This document shows, in pieces, positions 6,739 through 14,118 of a stretch of 17,566 nucleotides of DNA. Position numbers and translations under genes: made by a program. The stretch's first letter is position 1. Every line of letters begins with the position of its first letter. Under the pieces are notes generated by a model, which did not search any database, had not been told where the DNA came from, and worked only from the letters and a program-made list of their open reading frames with translations. The DNA comes from Clostridium sp. UBA2485 (GTDB lineage: Bacteria; Bacillota; Clostridia; Clostridiales; Clostridiaceae): positions 1-17,566 of the forward strand of contig NZ_DDOV01000048.1 of NCBI RefSeq assembly GCF_002341865.1. Direction: 5' to 3'.

Positions 6739-8467
6739 GAAATTGACTTTTAAAAGAAAGGGTAAAATAGGAATTATAGTTAGTAAAAAAATTTCCCGCT
6801 ATTGAAAAGAGGATGTTTCTTTTGATATTCTTCGCGAAAGTAAAATTTTATTAAGAGATAGATAGTTGATAGAAAAAATTAGGTAAAGAATGTTATAACT
6901 TCAGTGTTGAATTTTTTACTCAATTGTTACTGAGTGTTGGGAGGGTTGGGTGATCCTAAGTATTCTACTAAAAGATTTTAAATGCCTGTATCCTTTTTAT
7001 AATCCAAATTATTATATTTCTAAGATTTCATGTAGCAGAAGAATAAATGAAAATATAGAAAATTTTAAAGTATAGCAATAATTTTCTGTAAATTGTATGG
7101 AACTGGAGACTAAATAGTATATAAATAGTCATTTTTACTATTTAATAGAACAAATAAAATTATATACCCAGCCTACAATTGAAAAAAATTTAAAATTTGC
7201 TTTTTATGAGAAGCTTGGATTATAATCATGAAAAAATTGGAAACAGATTTATTTTAAATTAATCTATATATGAGTCAGGTAGGTTTTAGCACTTAAGAAA
7301 ATTTATATTAAAAGAATGGAGGAGGTGAAGATGCTTAAAAACTTACAAAGAATATAACTATTAGAATAGATTTAAGATTTATAAAAAATTTAATTTAAGT
7401 AGAAGTAAATGCTTCTTATATAGATTTAAGATGAGAGGATAACTTGTAGTTATCACACTTATTAATATAATAAATGTATTTATTAATGGGTATTTAAAGA
7501 TATTAGATGAAAATAATATTAAATCTGATAAAGGCATTAGAGGACTAAGTGTAGTCATAGAAAAATTAGTATATTTCAATTTCTACTAAAATAGCTTAAG
7601 AGAAGAAAATATGATGTGATGATTTCATAGTTTTTATTAGCTAATAAAATTTAGGCTAATAATTATATAGTAGAAATGCTAAGGATATAAATCCTTGTAT
7701 TGGAGACATGAAGGGTGTCTTAAATAAATTGCTATAGTATAGGATATCTCAAATGTATAATAAATCTTAAAACATTTTAAAAGACATATATAGTAACTAC
7801 TTATCCAAGGAGAAATTAGTAAAGATATGGGTATAATAACTTAGGACAGGGCAGCAATTTTGTAATTAAACTATGCATAGTGTAGTATTATATGATTATG
7901 ATTCTACGATTGAGATAATATCATTGATACTATATAAAATAAAAATTATTATAATGAAATGATTTAAAATTACAATATAAATATAAGGATAATTATAAAA
8001 GATTTAAAAAAGGAAAATTTAATTTTAATAATAACTTGTAAAAGAGGAAAAGCTATAATCCTATATAATTTGAGGATAGAGTTTAAAAAAATCCTAAGGT
8101 TAATGATGATGTAGAAGATGTGATTATAATTGGTAAATTAATAGAAGCTATAAAATTAGCTATATAATTATTTATCAGTTTAATAAGAAAGAAAGTTACT
8201 ATTAAAAAATATTTTCCAGATTGCTTAACTTTATATTGCATGGGTTTTAATTTATTGAAGAATATAGTTAGTAACTTTGATAAAATAATTAAAAGGTTTA
8301 TAGAAACATGAATATCAAAGTAGATATGCTATAATTTTTATTAAAGTAATTTCCTATAAGACTTTATATAAAGAAATAATAAGCGGAAATTTCTAAAATA
8401 AGACACATAATATAGAAACAGTATTATAAATAATAAAATTATTTATAGATTAAAAATTTATATATAA
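6739..8467 (+). pseudogene. 1.7-kb region of probable decayed coding DNA, no intact gene
   Basis: No open frame with a ribosome binding site exists here, although neighbouring genes are closely packed. Several plus-strand stretches read like protein, but stops of all three kinds and frame changes separate them. One frame runs about 6809-7224 with KEDVSFDILRESKILLRDR, WEGWVILSILLKDFKCLYPF and PTIEKNLKFAFYEKLGL between stops. It seems to continue one base shifted as DYNHEKIGNRFIL and later FINGYLKILDENNIKSDKGI (about 7480-7540). Near 7850-7880, LGQGSNFVIKL resembles the end of a histidine kinase ATPase domain. Around 8000-8310, KENLILIITCKRGKAIILYN, DDVEDVIIIGKLIEAIKLA and LYCMGFNLLKNIVSNFDKII lie in successive frames. 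No family is certain. AT-rich random DNA also yields Ile/Lys/Asn-rich peptides, so a long non-coding RNA ending at the terminator at 8468 remains possible. Confidence 0.45.
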
Positions 8468-8740
8468 GATCCTTTCTAAAATTAGAAAGGGTCTTTTTCT
8501 TTAGAGAATTTATATTTGTTATAGTATTTTATTAATAAAATAGCATATAAAACTTTCAAAAGTAATAAAAAGACTAAAAACATGAAAATAATGCATAAAA
8601 TCTGCTATATTTTAGCCAAAAATAAAATAATTGGCGAAAAAAGCAAAAAAACATTTAATTTTGAAAAATATCCTCGATATATTAAATGTATTACTAATTA
8701 AAGTTAATAGAATGATTTTATATTAAATCCTTTCTAAAAT
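8461..8740 (+). repeat. Imperfect 22-bp direct repeat (8461-8482 and 8719-8740)
   Basis: TATATAAGATCCTTTCTAAA with the next two bases (AT) recurs 258 bases later as TATATTAAATCCTTTCTAAA plus AT. The two 22-mers differ at three positions, and the last 14 bases (ATCCTTTCTAAAAT) are identical. The first copy is the left arm of a terminator; the second runs into the 42-bp palindrome. The second hairpin may derive from a duplicated and rearranged terminator. Between the copies no gene is seen, only AT-rich DNA with an 18-bp AT palindrome at 8525-8542. Confidence 0.6.
8468..8502 (+). terminator. Strong rho-independent terminator with no intact gene upstream
   Basis: GATCCTTTCTAA (8468-8479) pairs with TTAGAAAGGGTC (8482-8493), with one G-T pair and the innermost bases forming the loop. 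TCTTTTTCTTT follows. This is one of the best terminators in the window, yet the 1.7 kb before it has no whole gene. It therefore marks the end of a lost gene or of an RNA. Confidence 0.88.
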
Positions 8741-8778
8741 AGATATACAAGTTCAATATTGAACTTGTATATCTATTT
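8737..8778. repeat. Perfect 42-bp palindrome upstream of the chemoreceptor gene
   Basis: The arms AAATAGATATACAAGTTCAA (8737-8756) and TTGAACTTGTATATCTATTT (8759-8778) are exact reverse complements around TA, giving 21 base pairs per side. It lies 131 bases before the chemoreceptor start. No separate T-run follows (GGGAAAATAAAG), so it is not a standard terminator on the plus strand, although the last arm is T-rich. It could be a binding site for a dimeric regulator, a long attenuating hairpin, or a relic of an insertion. The remaining leader to 8909 is AT-rich. Confidence 0.8.
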
Positions 8779-8909
8779 GGGAAAATAAAGTTTTTTAAAT
8801 ATTTATTTTATAAATCTATATGCCTATAACAACTTGGATGTTAATAGTTTAGATTTAAACCAACTAATATAAAATCATAAGATCAATAATATAGGAGGGA
8901 AAAAATATA

Positions 8910-10970
8910 ATGAAATTAAATTTGAAACTAATGAAAAATCTTAATAGAGGAGGAGATAGAGTAAAATTAAAATTTCAATTAAAAAGTATAAGGGCAAAAT
9001 TATTAATTTCTATGTTATCTTTGGTTGCAGTAATGTGCATATCTTTAACTGGATTTGCTTATTATTCAGCGAGAAAAACACTTGTTAATAGTAGTGTCGA
9101 TCTTATGTCAGAAATAAGTAGATCCTCAGCAGAAAGACTTGAAAATGAAATAAAATCAAAACTTATGAGTTTAAGTCTAACAGCTAATACTCCAAGGATA
9201 AAAGATCCTAAAGTTTCATGGGAAGATAAAAAGGCAATTTTACAGTCAAGTATAGAATTAGAAGGGCATTCAATGCTTGGAATTGCGGATTTAACAGGAA
9301 AAGTAACTTATACTGATGGTAGTGTACTTGATATTAAAGATAGAGAATATTTTAAAGAAGCAATAAAGGGGAATAATTACGTATCATCAACTTTTAAAAG
9401 TAAAGTAGATGGAAAAATTTTGATTGCATATTCTGTGCCAATAAAAAACAATGGTTCTGTAACTGGAGCTTTAATAGCAATAAGGAATAGTGATAATTTA
9501 AGTAAAATAACCAATAAAATAAAGTTTTTATCAACTGGGGAATGCTTTGTCATAGACACAGAAGGGAAAATAATTGCAGCAATAGATCAGGCTATTGTAG
9601 ACAGAATGGACAATTATATAGTGCAAAATGATCCTGAATTACAGGATTTAATTGCAATTGAAAAAGAAATGATGCAAGGAAAGACAGGCATAGGAGAGTA
9701 CTTCTATGATGGAGTTGATAAATATGTAGCATATTATCCACTTGAATCAACCGGATGGTCTTTAGCAATAGCTGTACATGAAAATGACTTATTAAGTCGA
9801 TTAAATGGACTTAAGAATATAAGTATGCTTATTGGTTTAGTAGAGTTAGTGATAATAGGAATTTTAGTAGTAGTACTTAGTAGAAAAATAACTAATGGAT
9901 TAGTTGCAGTTAAAGGACATATGGATAAGATAGCAGAAGGAGATTTTACTGAAGAGATAAACAAAAAGTATATAAGAAGCTCAGATGAGGTTGGTGCTAT
10001 ATGTAAAACTTTGAATGTTACTCAAAGTTCTATAGGAAATATGGTAGGAGCAGTTAAAGATTCAGCAGGGGAAATAGATTCTAGTGCAGTAAATTTAGCA
10101 GCTATTTCTGAAGAATTATCAGCATTAACTCATAACATTTCCACTGCAATATTAGATGTAACAAAAGGGACTACTAAACAGGCGTCAGACTTAACAGATA
10201 TAGTTTTCAAATTAAATGAATTTAGTGAACAATTAAATGAAGTTGCAATTCATATAACTGAAATAGATAATATGGCAGTAGGTGTAAGTGAAAGTTCAAA
10301 GAAAAGCAATAAGGACATGGAAAATGTGGTATTTTCTATAACAAGCTTTAATGATAAATTTAAAAACTTTACAAAGAGCATAGGAGAAATGGATGTAGAT
10401 ATTAAAACTGTAAATGAAATTACGGATTTAATAAATAGTATAGCAGAACAAACAAATCTTTTAGCATTAAATGCAGCAATAGAAGCAGCAAGAGCAGGAG
10501 AGTCTGGAAGAGGATTTGCTGTAGTAGCGGATGAAATAAGAAAACTTGCAGAACGAAGTAAAGAATCTTCAGAAAATATTTATAGAATAATAAATAAATT
10601 ATTAAATAATACTAAAGTTATAGTTAATGAAACAGATACAATGAATAAAGAACTTATAAATCAAAGAGAAAATGTAGAGAATTCTATGAAATCTTTTAAT
10701 GAAATTTCTATAGCAGTTAGTGATATAGCACCAAGAATAAGTGAGATTAATACAGCCTTTGAGGATATTAATAATAATAAAGAGGAGATAGTAAATACAA
10801 TAGAGGAATTATCTTCAATATCAGAGGAAATATCAGCATCTTCAGAGGAAATATCAGCATCTTCAGAAGAACTAAATAACTCAAGTTCAGAAGTAGCTAC
10901 AAGTGCTCAAGTACTTACAGAAAAGGCAACAGACATGATGGGACAAATAAATAAGTTTAAGGTAAGGTAG
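8910..10970 (+). CDS. Methyl-accepting chemotaxis protein with extracytoplasmic dCache-type sensor
   Basis: This 686-residue transmembrane chemoreceptor passes ligand signals to CheA/CheW. It has TM1 at about 30-52 after a basic N-terminus, an outside double-Cache sensor at about 60-295 with typical phrases GIADLTGKVTYTDG (124-137) and DREYFKEAIKG (144-154), TM2 at about 303-323, HAMP at about 325-377 and a long cytoplasmic coiled-coil hairpin to the end. The hairpin tip is canonical: EQTNLLALNAAIEAARAGES (513-532) followed by GRGFAVVADEIRKLAE. Glu/Gln/Ser-rich methylation helices flank it. The C-terminus lacks a CheR-binding pentapeptide. AGGAGGG (8893-8899) supports ATG 8910. A leader of about 400 bases separates it from the previous terminator, and no c-di-GMP riboswitch or clear sigma-D promoter is recognisable. 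It is monocistronic, ending at the 11077 terminator. The ligand is unknown; dCache domains usually bind amino acids or organic acids. Confidence 0.96.
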   Translation: MKLNLKLMKNLNRGGDRVKLKFQLKSIRAKLLISMLSLVAVMCISLTGFAYYSARKTLVNSSVDLMSEISRSSAERLENEIKSKLMSLSLTANTPRIKDPKVSWEDKKAILQSSIELEGHSMLGIADLTGKVTYTDGSVLDIKDREYFKEAIKGNNYVSSTFKSKVDGKILIAYSVPIKNNGSVTGALIAIRNSDNLSKITNKIKFLSTGECFVIDTEGKIIAAIDQAIVDRMDNYIVQNDPELQDLIAIEKEMMQGKTGIGEYFYDGVDKYVAYYPLESTGWSLAIAVHENDLLSRLNGLKNISMLIGLVELVIIGILVVVLSRKITNGLVAVKGHMDKIAEGDFTEEINKKYIRSSDEVGAICKTLNVTQSSIGNMVGAVKDSAGEIDSSAVNLAAISEELSALTHNISTAILDVTKGTTKQASDLTDIVFKLNEFSEQLNEVAIHITEIDNMAVGVSESSKKSNKDMENVVFSITSFNDKFKNFTKSIGEMDVDIKTVNEITDLINSIAEQTNLLALNAAIEAARAGESGRGFAVVADEIRKLAERSKESSENIYRIINKLLNNTKVIVNETDTMNKELINQRENVENSMKSFNEISIAVSDIAPRISEINTAFEDINNNKEEIVNTIEELSSISEEISASSEEISASSEELNNSSSEVATSAQVLTEKATDMMGQINKFKVR
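10821..10862 (+). repeat. 21-bp tandem duplication encoding one extra heptad in the chemoreceptor
   Basis: TCAGAGGAAATATCAGCATC followed by T is present twice without mismatch (10821-10841, 10842-10862), encoding SEEISAS twice at about residues 638-651. Exact DNA identity suggests a recent duplication. A heptad keeps coiled-coil register but lengthens only the descending arm of the hairpin. Confidence 0.85.
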
Positions 10971-11076
10971 TGGAATAATTATAATATTATTTTAAGAATA
11001 AAAACTTATTTAAAATAAAGTCTATTATTTATAAAAACTAAGAAAAAGATAACGCAAATTAAATATTGGTAAAAAG

Positions 11077-11117
11077 ATAAGCACTAATTTACATTAAGTA
11101 ATTAGTGCTTATTTTTA
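11077..11117. terminator. Bidirectional terminator between convergent genes
   Basis: ATAAGCACTAATT (11077-11089) and AATTAGTGCTTAT (11100-11112) form a perfect 13-bp stem over a 10-base loop. TTTTA follows on the plus strand, and the AAAAAG before it gives CTTTTT on the minus strand. It ends the chemoreceptor transcript and the convergent small membrane gene. Confidence 0.88.
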
Positions 11118-11131
11118 TATAATTTAGAACT

Positions 11132-11296
11132 TTAATTTAATATAAATAGGAGTAAAAAATATGATAATATTATGAGAGTTGAAATACCTGTTATTTTCCA
11201 ACCAGATACATAACTTTGCTTTCCTAATCCATTATTATTTTGTTCTGTTTCAGCTATTTTATATCTTGTATAGTCATTAGGATTAAAATAAGCCAT
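11132..11296 (-). CDS. Small single-pass membrane protein, 54 residues
   Basis: On the minus strand a textbook TAGGAGGTGA site (11310-11301) lies just before ATG at 11296-11294. That makes the start here and not at an upstream ATG of the same frame near 11395, which has no such site. The product opens with a polar Tyr/Asn-rich head (MAYFNPNDYTRYKIAETEQN), continues through a Gly/Ser linker with KQSYVSGWK, and ends in one hydrophobic helix (about residues 35-53, ISTLIILSYFLLLFILN). The hydrophobic tail at the extreme C-terminus, after a basic residue, suggests a tail-anchored or single-pass inner-membrane peptide. I do not recognise the family. Small Tyr/Asn-rich membrane peptides are common in sporulating clostridia, but a spore role is inference only. 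It faces the chemoreceptor gene tail to tail across a shared terminator and is transcribed alone. Confidence 0.75.
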   Translation of the reverse strand: MAYFNPNDYTRYKIAETEQNNNGLGKQSYVSGWKITGISTLIILSYFLLLFILN

Positions 11297-11315
11297 AATA
11301 TCACCTCCTAATAAC

Positions 11316-11324
11316 ATTATATCA
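11316..11324 (-). promoter_or_regulatory. Possible extended -10 for the small membrane protein gene
   Basis: Reading the minus strand, TGATATAAT (11324-11316) is a perfect extended -10 (TGnTATAAT). No good -35 is present. It sits only 19 bases from the start codon, which would give a leader barely including the ribosome binding site, so the real promoter may lie further up. Confidence 0.3.
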
Positions 11325-11447
11325 TAATTATGGACTACATTAAATGAATAAACGATAATTTCAAGAATCTTCATACTATTTTCTAAAGTTAACATAAATG
11401 CTTACTATTTATTTAGTTCTATTAAATAGTTTTACCTAAGTCATGGA

Positions 11448-11800
11448 ATGGAGGTGTGGCTAGTTTATTCAGAAGGATACAAATTAACAGATTAGGTTAT
11501 AGAGCAAGCTAGAGAAAATGCTGAGAAGCATGGTGGAGCATTAACTATAACTCATAATATGGAAGAGGCATATAAAGATGCAGATGTAGTTATTCCTAAG
11601 AATTGGAGAAGTGGGTGACTAATCAAGGCGATGAAGGAGCTTGCTAAAGAAACTCGTATATTTATGTTCTTCAAGCAGGAAGAGGAAATGAGATTGAAGA
11701 TAGTATTCTATATGAACCACAATCTCTTGTATATGATAAGGCAGAAAATAGATTGTATACTGCAAAGGCAGTTATAATTATTACAACGAGAGAGAAATAG
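11448..11800 (+). pseudogene. Remnant of a carbamoyltransferase gene (ornithine/aspartate carbamoyltransferase family, perhaps YgeW-like)
   Basis: The C-terminal (amino-acid-binding) domain of a carbamoyltransferase can be read across broken frames. From 11448: VYSEGYKLTD, a stop (TAG 11493-11495), then VIEQARENAEKHGGALTITH, NMEEAYKDADVVIPKNW, ending at TGA 11616-11618. The -1 frame then gives WVTNQGDEGAC, a TAA, and finally YVLQAGRGNEIEDSILYEPQ with SLVYDKAENRLYTAKAVI to TAG 11798-11800. In intact enzymes these pieces form one chain: the ADVV(I/Y)PKxW strand, a (H)xLPAxRGxE substrate loop, and a final AENRLHTAKA helix. Here the loop reads LQAGRGNE, so its Pro is lost too. The N-terminal carbamoyl-phosphate domain with the STRT motif is absent. 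With two in-frame stops, a frameshift and a missing half it cannot make an active enzyme. The PKNW version resembles the YgeW/knotted group more than classical ornithine transcarbamylase, a tentative choice. Confidence 0.85.
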
Positions 11801-11810
11801 TATTGAGAGC

Positions 11811-11834
11811 TCTCTTTTATTTAAGAGAACTTTT
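11811..11834 (+). terminator. Weak terminator after the carbamoyltransferase remnant
   Basis: TCTCTT (11811-11816) pairs with AAGAGA (11823-11828) over a six-base loop, and ACTTTTAT follows. The stem is short. It is probably the old terminator of the broken gene. Confidence 0.4.
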
Positions 11835-11843
11835 ATATGCTTA

Positions 11844-11871
11844 AATTCAAAATATAGCAATTCAAAATATA
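11844..11871 (+). repeat. 13-bp direct repeat upstream of the ABC exporter promoter
   Basis: AATTCAAAATATA occurs at 11844-11856 and again at 11859-11871, starts 15 bases apart. It lies just upstream of the proposed -35 and could be a regulator site or chance in AT-rich DNA. Confidence 0.45.
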
Positions 11872-11887
11872 AATTTTATTTTCAAAA

Positions 11888-11917
11888 TTAACTATTTATT
11901 ACTTTGTATGTTATAAT
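11888..11917 (+). promoter_or_regulatory. Likely vegetative promoter of the ABC exporter operon
   Basis: TTAACT (11888-11893) and a consensus TATAAT (11912-11917) are separated by 18 bases. Transcription would start near 11924, inside the inverted repeat at 11920-11940, and the leader would be about 38 bases. Confidence 0.55.
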
Positions 11918-11919
11918 TA

Positions 11920-11940
11920 TGATGTTAATATTTAACATCA
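11920..11940. promoter_or_regulatory. Perfect inverted repeat at the expected transcription start: candidate operator
   Basis: TGATGTTAA (11920-11928) and TTAACATCA (11932-11940) are perfect arms around TAT. It sits directly downstream of the TATAAT and upstream of the GGGAGG ribosome binding site, the usual position for a dimeric repressor (for example GntR, TetR or MarR type). No such regulator gene is in the window, so it would act from elsewhere. Confidence 0.6.
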
Positions 11941-11961
11941 ACTGAAGGGAGGTCTAGAGTT

Positions 11962-12696
11962 ATGATTGAAGTAAAAAATTTAAGTAAAAGCTTTAAGAAT
12001 ATTAAAGCGGTAGATAATATAAGTTTTACAGTTAATGAAGGAGAAATAGTTGGACTTTTAGGAGAAAATGGAGCTGGAAAAACCACAACATTAAGAATGA
12101 TTGCTACAATGTTAAAACCTACAGAGGGCACTGCTAATATTAATGGATTTGATATACTAAAGAATAGTTCAAAAGTTAGATCTGAAATAGGTATATTATT
12201 TGGTGGTGAAGTAGGGTTATATGACAGATTAACAGCTAGAGAAAATATAAAATATTTTGCTATGCTAAATGGTTTATCAGAGGAACAGTCAAATGAAAAT
12301 ATAAAAAATCTTATGGAAGTTTTTGAAATGGACGAATATATAGATAGAAAAGTGGGAAAATTCTCTAGAGGTATGAAGCAAAGAGTTGCTATTGCAAGAA
12401 GTATTGTACATAATCCCAAAGTTATGCTATTTGATGAACCTACAATAGGTTTAGATGTAACCGCTTCAAGAACAGTACAAAATTTTATATTTAGATGTAA
12501 GAAAGAGAATAAAGTAATTATTTTTTCAAGTCATAGCATGAGGGAAGTAGAAAAACTATGTGATAGAGTAATTATAATTCATAAAGGTAAGATTGTTGAA
12601 GAAGGTACAATTATTAATTTAAAGGAAAAGTATAACAATGATGATTTAGAAGAAGTATTTTTATCTCTTATAGGAGGTGAAAGTCATGAAAAATAA
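11962..12696 (+). CDS. natA: ABC transporter ATP-binding protein, NatA type
   Basis: This 244-residue cytoplasmic ATPase powers the membrane partner encoded next. All ABC motifs are visible: Walker A GENGAGKTT (34-42), signature FSRGMKQR (134-141), Walker B VMLFDEP (154-160), the D-loop region GLDV, and the switch His191 in SSHSM. The Q-loop area reads ILFGGEVGLYDRLTAREN (78-95) with Gly where Gln often stands, a variant I associate with the NatA/CcmA-like branch. NatA with NatB exports sodium in Bacillus, and relatives export drugs or peptides, so the substrate here is not proven. GGGAGG (11945-11950) supports ATG 11962. It overlaps the permease gene by 11 bases, so the two are coupled. The operator-like repeat ahead of it suggests repression by an outside regulator. 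Confidence 0.9.
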   Translation: MIEVKNLSKSFKNIKAVDNISFTVNEGEIVGLLGENGAGKTTTLRMIATMLKPTEGTANINGFDILKNSSKVRSEIGILFGGEVGLYDRLTARENIKYFAMLNGLSEEQSNENIKNLMEVFEMDEYIDRKVGKFSRGMKQRVAIARSIVHNPKVMLFDEPTIGLDVTASRTVQNFIFRCKKENKVIIFSSHSMREVEKLCDRVIIIHKGKIVEEGTIINLKEKYNNDDLEEVFLSLIGGESHEK

Positions 12697-13885
12697 AGTT
12701 ATATCTATAGTATTAAAGAAAGAACTGTTAGATATTTTTAGAGATAAGAAAACCTTAATGATTAGTATATTAATACCATTGCTATTATTTCCAGTGATGT
12801 TTACGTTAATAGGAAAAGGAATAAGTAAAAATACCACAGAAGTGATGGAAAATCTTGAAATCGCAATAGTTGACAAAGGAAATAGTAAAATAGGAGAGTT
12901 TATAAAATCTCAAGAAAACATAACTATTATTGATAGTAGTGATATAAAAAATGATATAAAAGAAGGTAAAATAAAGATAGCAATTGAAATACCAGAGAAT
13001 TTTGAGGAAAAAATTAAAAATGAAGAAACTTCTAATATAACTGTTTCCTATGATGATGTTAGTCAATCTTCTAGTGTGGCACTAGGAGCTATTAACAGTC
13101 TTGTAGAAGAGTATTCAAAAGAAATTGTAGCAGAAAGACTAAAAGCTAAGAATATTGATGAAGCTATATTAATTCCAATAAAAATTGATGAAAATAAGGT
13201 AGGGGAAAAAGAAGACGGAGGAGCAAAGATGATGCTATCTATATTACTTCCCTTCCTATTGGTAATGTATTGTGTATCTGGACCTATTCCAGCAGCGACA
13301 GATTTAGGGGCTGGGGAAAAGGAAAGAGGTACATTAGAACCACTATTAACTACGCAAGCAGGAAGAATGTCACTATTATATGGTAAATTTTTAGCAATTA
13401 CTGTATTGGGCATGATGACCACTGCTGCTTCTTTAGGAGGACTTTTAATATCATTTAATATGTCATCGAAATACTTTGCTGGTTCTGATGCAAATATGGC
13501 ATTAAATTTCTCTTTAGATATTAAAGTTATAGTAATAATATTTGTATTAGCTGTATTAACTACTATGGTTTTTGGAGCATTAGAGCTTGCTATAAGTATA
13601 TACGCTAGAAGCTTTAAAGAAGCTCAGACTTACATGACTCCACTTACAATTATTGCAATAATACCTGCTTATGCAACTTATATGTTAGATGTGAAGTCAA
13701 TTTCAAATATTTATTTCCACATTCCATTAGCTAATATAATTTGTATTTTAAAGGAACTAATTGCAGGCGTATATAATATACAGCATATAACTATTACATT
13801 AGTATGGACAATAGTCTATGTAGTAGTATCTCTTTTAATAGCTAGATATATGTTCATGAAAGAAGAAGTTATATTTAGAACATAG
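12686..13885 (+). CDS. natB: ABC transporter permease, NatB type (ABC-2 family)
   Basis: This 399-residue integral membrane subunit pairs with the ATPase upstream. ATG 12686 is chosen over a GTG at 12677 because AGGAGGTGA (12672-12680) is well spaced from the ATG and overlaps the GTG. The layout is ABC-2 type: a cytoplasmic start with KKELLDIFRDKKTL, TM1 (about 23-43), a large extracytoplasmic domain of about 135 residues (45-180), then five hydrophobic segments at about 181-205, 233-256, 279-306, 316-334 and 369-388. The conserved cytoplasmic EKERGTLEPLL (211-221) is the hallmark of NatB-like permeases and is where the ATPase contacts. The length is near that of Bacillus NatB. A palindromic terminator follows, so the operon has just two genes. 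Sodium or drug export is possible; the substrate cannot be told from sequence. Confidence 0.9.
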   Translation: MKNKVISIVLKKELLDIFRDKKTLMISILIPLLLFPVMFTLIGKGISKNTTEVMENLEIAIVDKGNSKIGEFIKSQENITIIDSSDIKNDIKEGKIKIAIEIPENFEEKIKNEETSNITVSYDDVSQSSSVALGAINSLVEEYSKEIVAERLKAKNIDEAILIPIKIDENKVGEKEDGGAKMMLSILLPFLLVMYCVSGPIPAATDLGAGEKERGTLEPLLTTQAGRMSLLYGKFLAITVLGMMTTAASLGGLLISFNMSSKYFAGSDANMALNFSLDIKVIVIIFVLAVLTTMVFGALELAISIYARSFKEAQTYMTPLTIIAIIPAYATYMLDVKSISNIYFHIPLANIICILKELIAGVYNIQHITITLVWTIVYVVVSLLIARYMFMKEEVIFRT

Positions 13886-13889
13886 AAAA

Positions 13890-13923
13890 ATAGAAAAACA
13901 CAAGGTACCTTGTGTTTTTCTAT
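13890..13923. terminator. Bidirectional palindromic terminator after the ABC exporter
   Basis: ATAGAAAAACACAAGGT (13890-13906) and ACCTTGTGTTTTTCTAT (13907-13923) are perfect reverse complements. The core hairpin ACACAAGG/CCTTGTGT is followed by TTTTCTATATAA, and the opposite strand has the same form, so it should stop transcription both ways. From here to 14118 no real gene is seen; a 65-codon frame at 13956 lacks a ribosome binding site and runs into the next gene. Confidence 0.85.
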
Positions 13924-14118
13924 ATAAGTCATCTTTAAAAAAATAACAAACCAGTATGCTAGCTTATTTTGCATCATATTGCTTCATTAGAACTCCGGGA
14001 TGTTTAGAATACTATGGAAACCTATTAAGTTATCTTATACAAAATATAGGACACATATTTGATAAGTTATTTTTTCAGATGCCTAAAATAAAGGGTTTAC
14101 ATAATTTGGAGGGGTTAT

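Noticed and set aside
6939..6950. Three closely spaced GGG runs in very AT-rich DNA, possible G-quadruplex
   Set aside because: Only three runs are present; a standard intramolecular quadruplex needs four.
7379..7579. 66-codon minus-strand open frame in the gene desert
   Set aside because: It needs a TTG start with no ribosome binding site and is antisense to a more protein-like plus-strand segment.
8640..8700. Possible sigma-D (flagellar) promoter near CTCGATAT for the chemoreceptor
   Set aside because: Only about five of eight -10 positions match, and no TAAA lies at the right distance.
8503..8909. c-di-GMP or other riboswitch in the chemoreceptor leader
   Set aside because: The conserved GEMM segments were not found. 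The visible structures are AT-rich palindromes only.
11925..12419. 164-codon minus-strand open frame opposite the NatA gene
   Set aside because: It is an antisense shadow of a gene with all ABC ATPase motifs, with no translation signal of its own.
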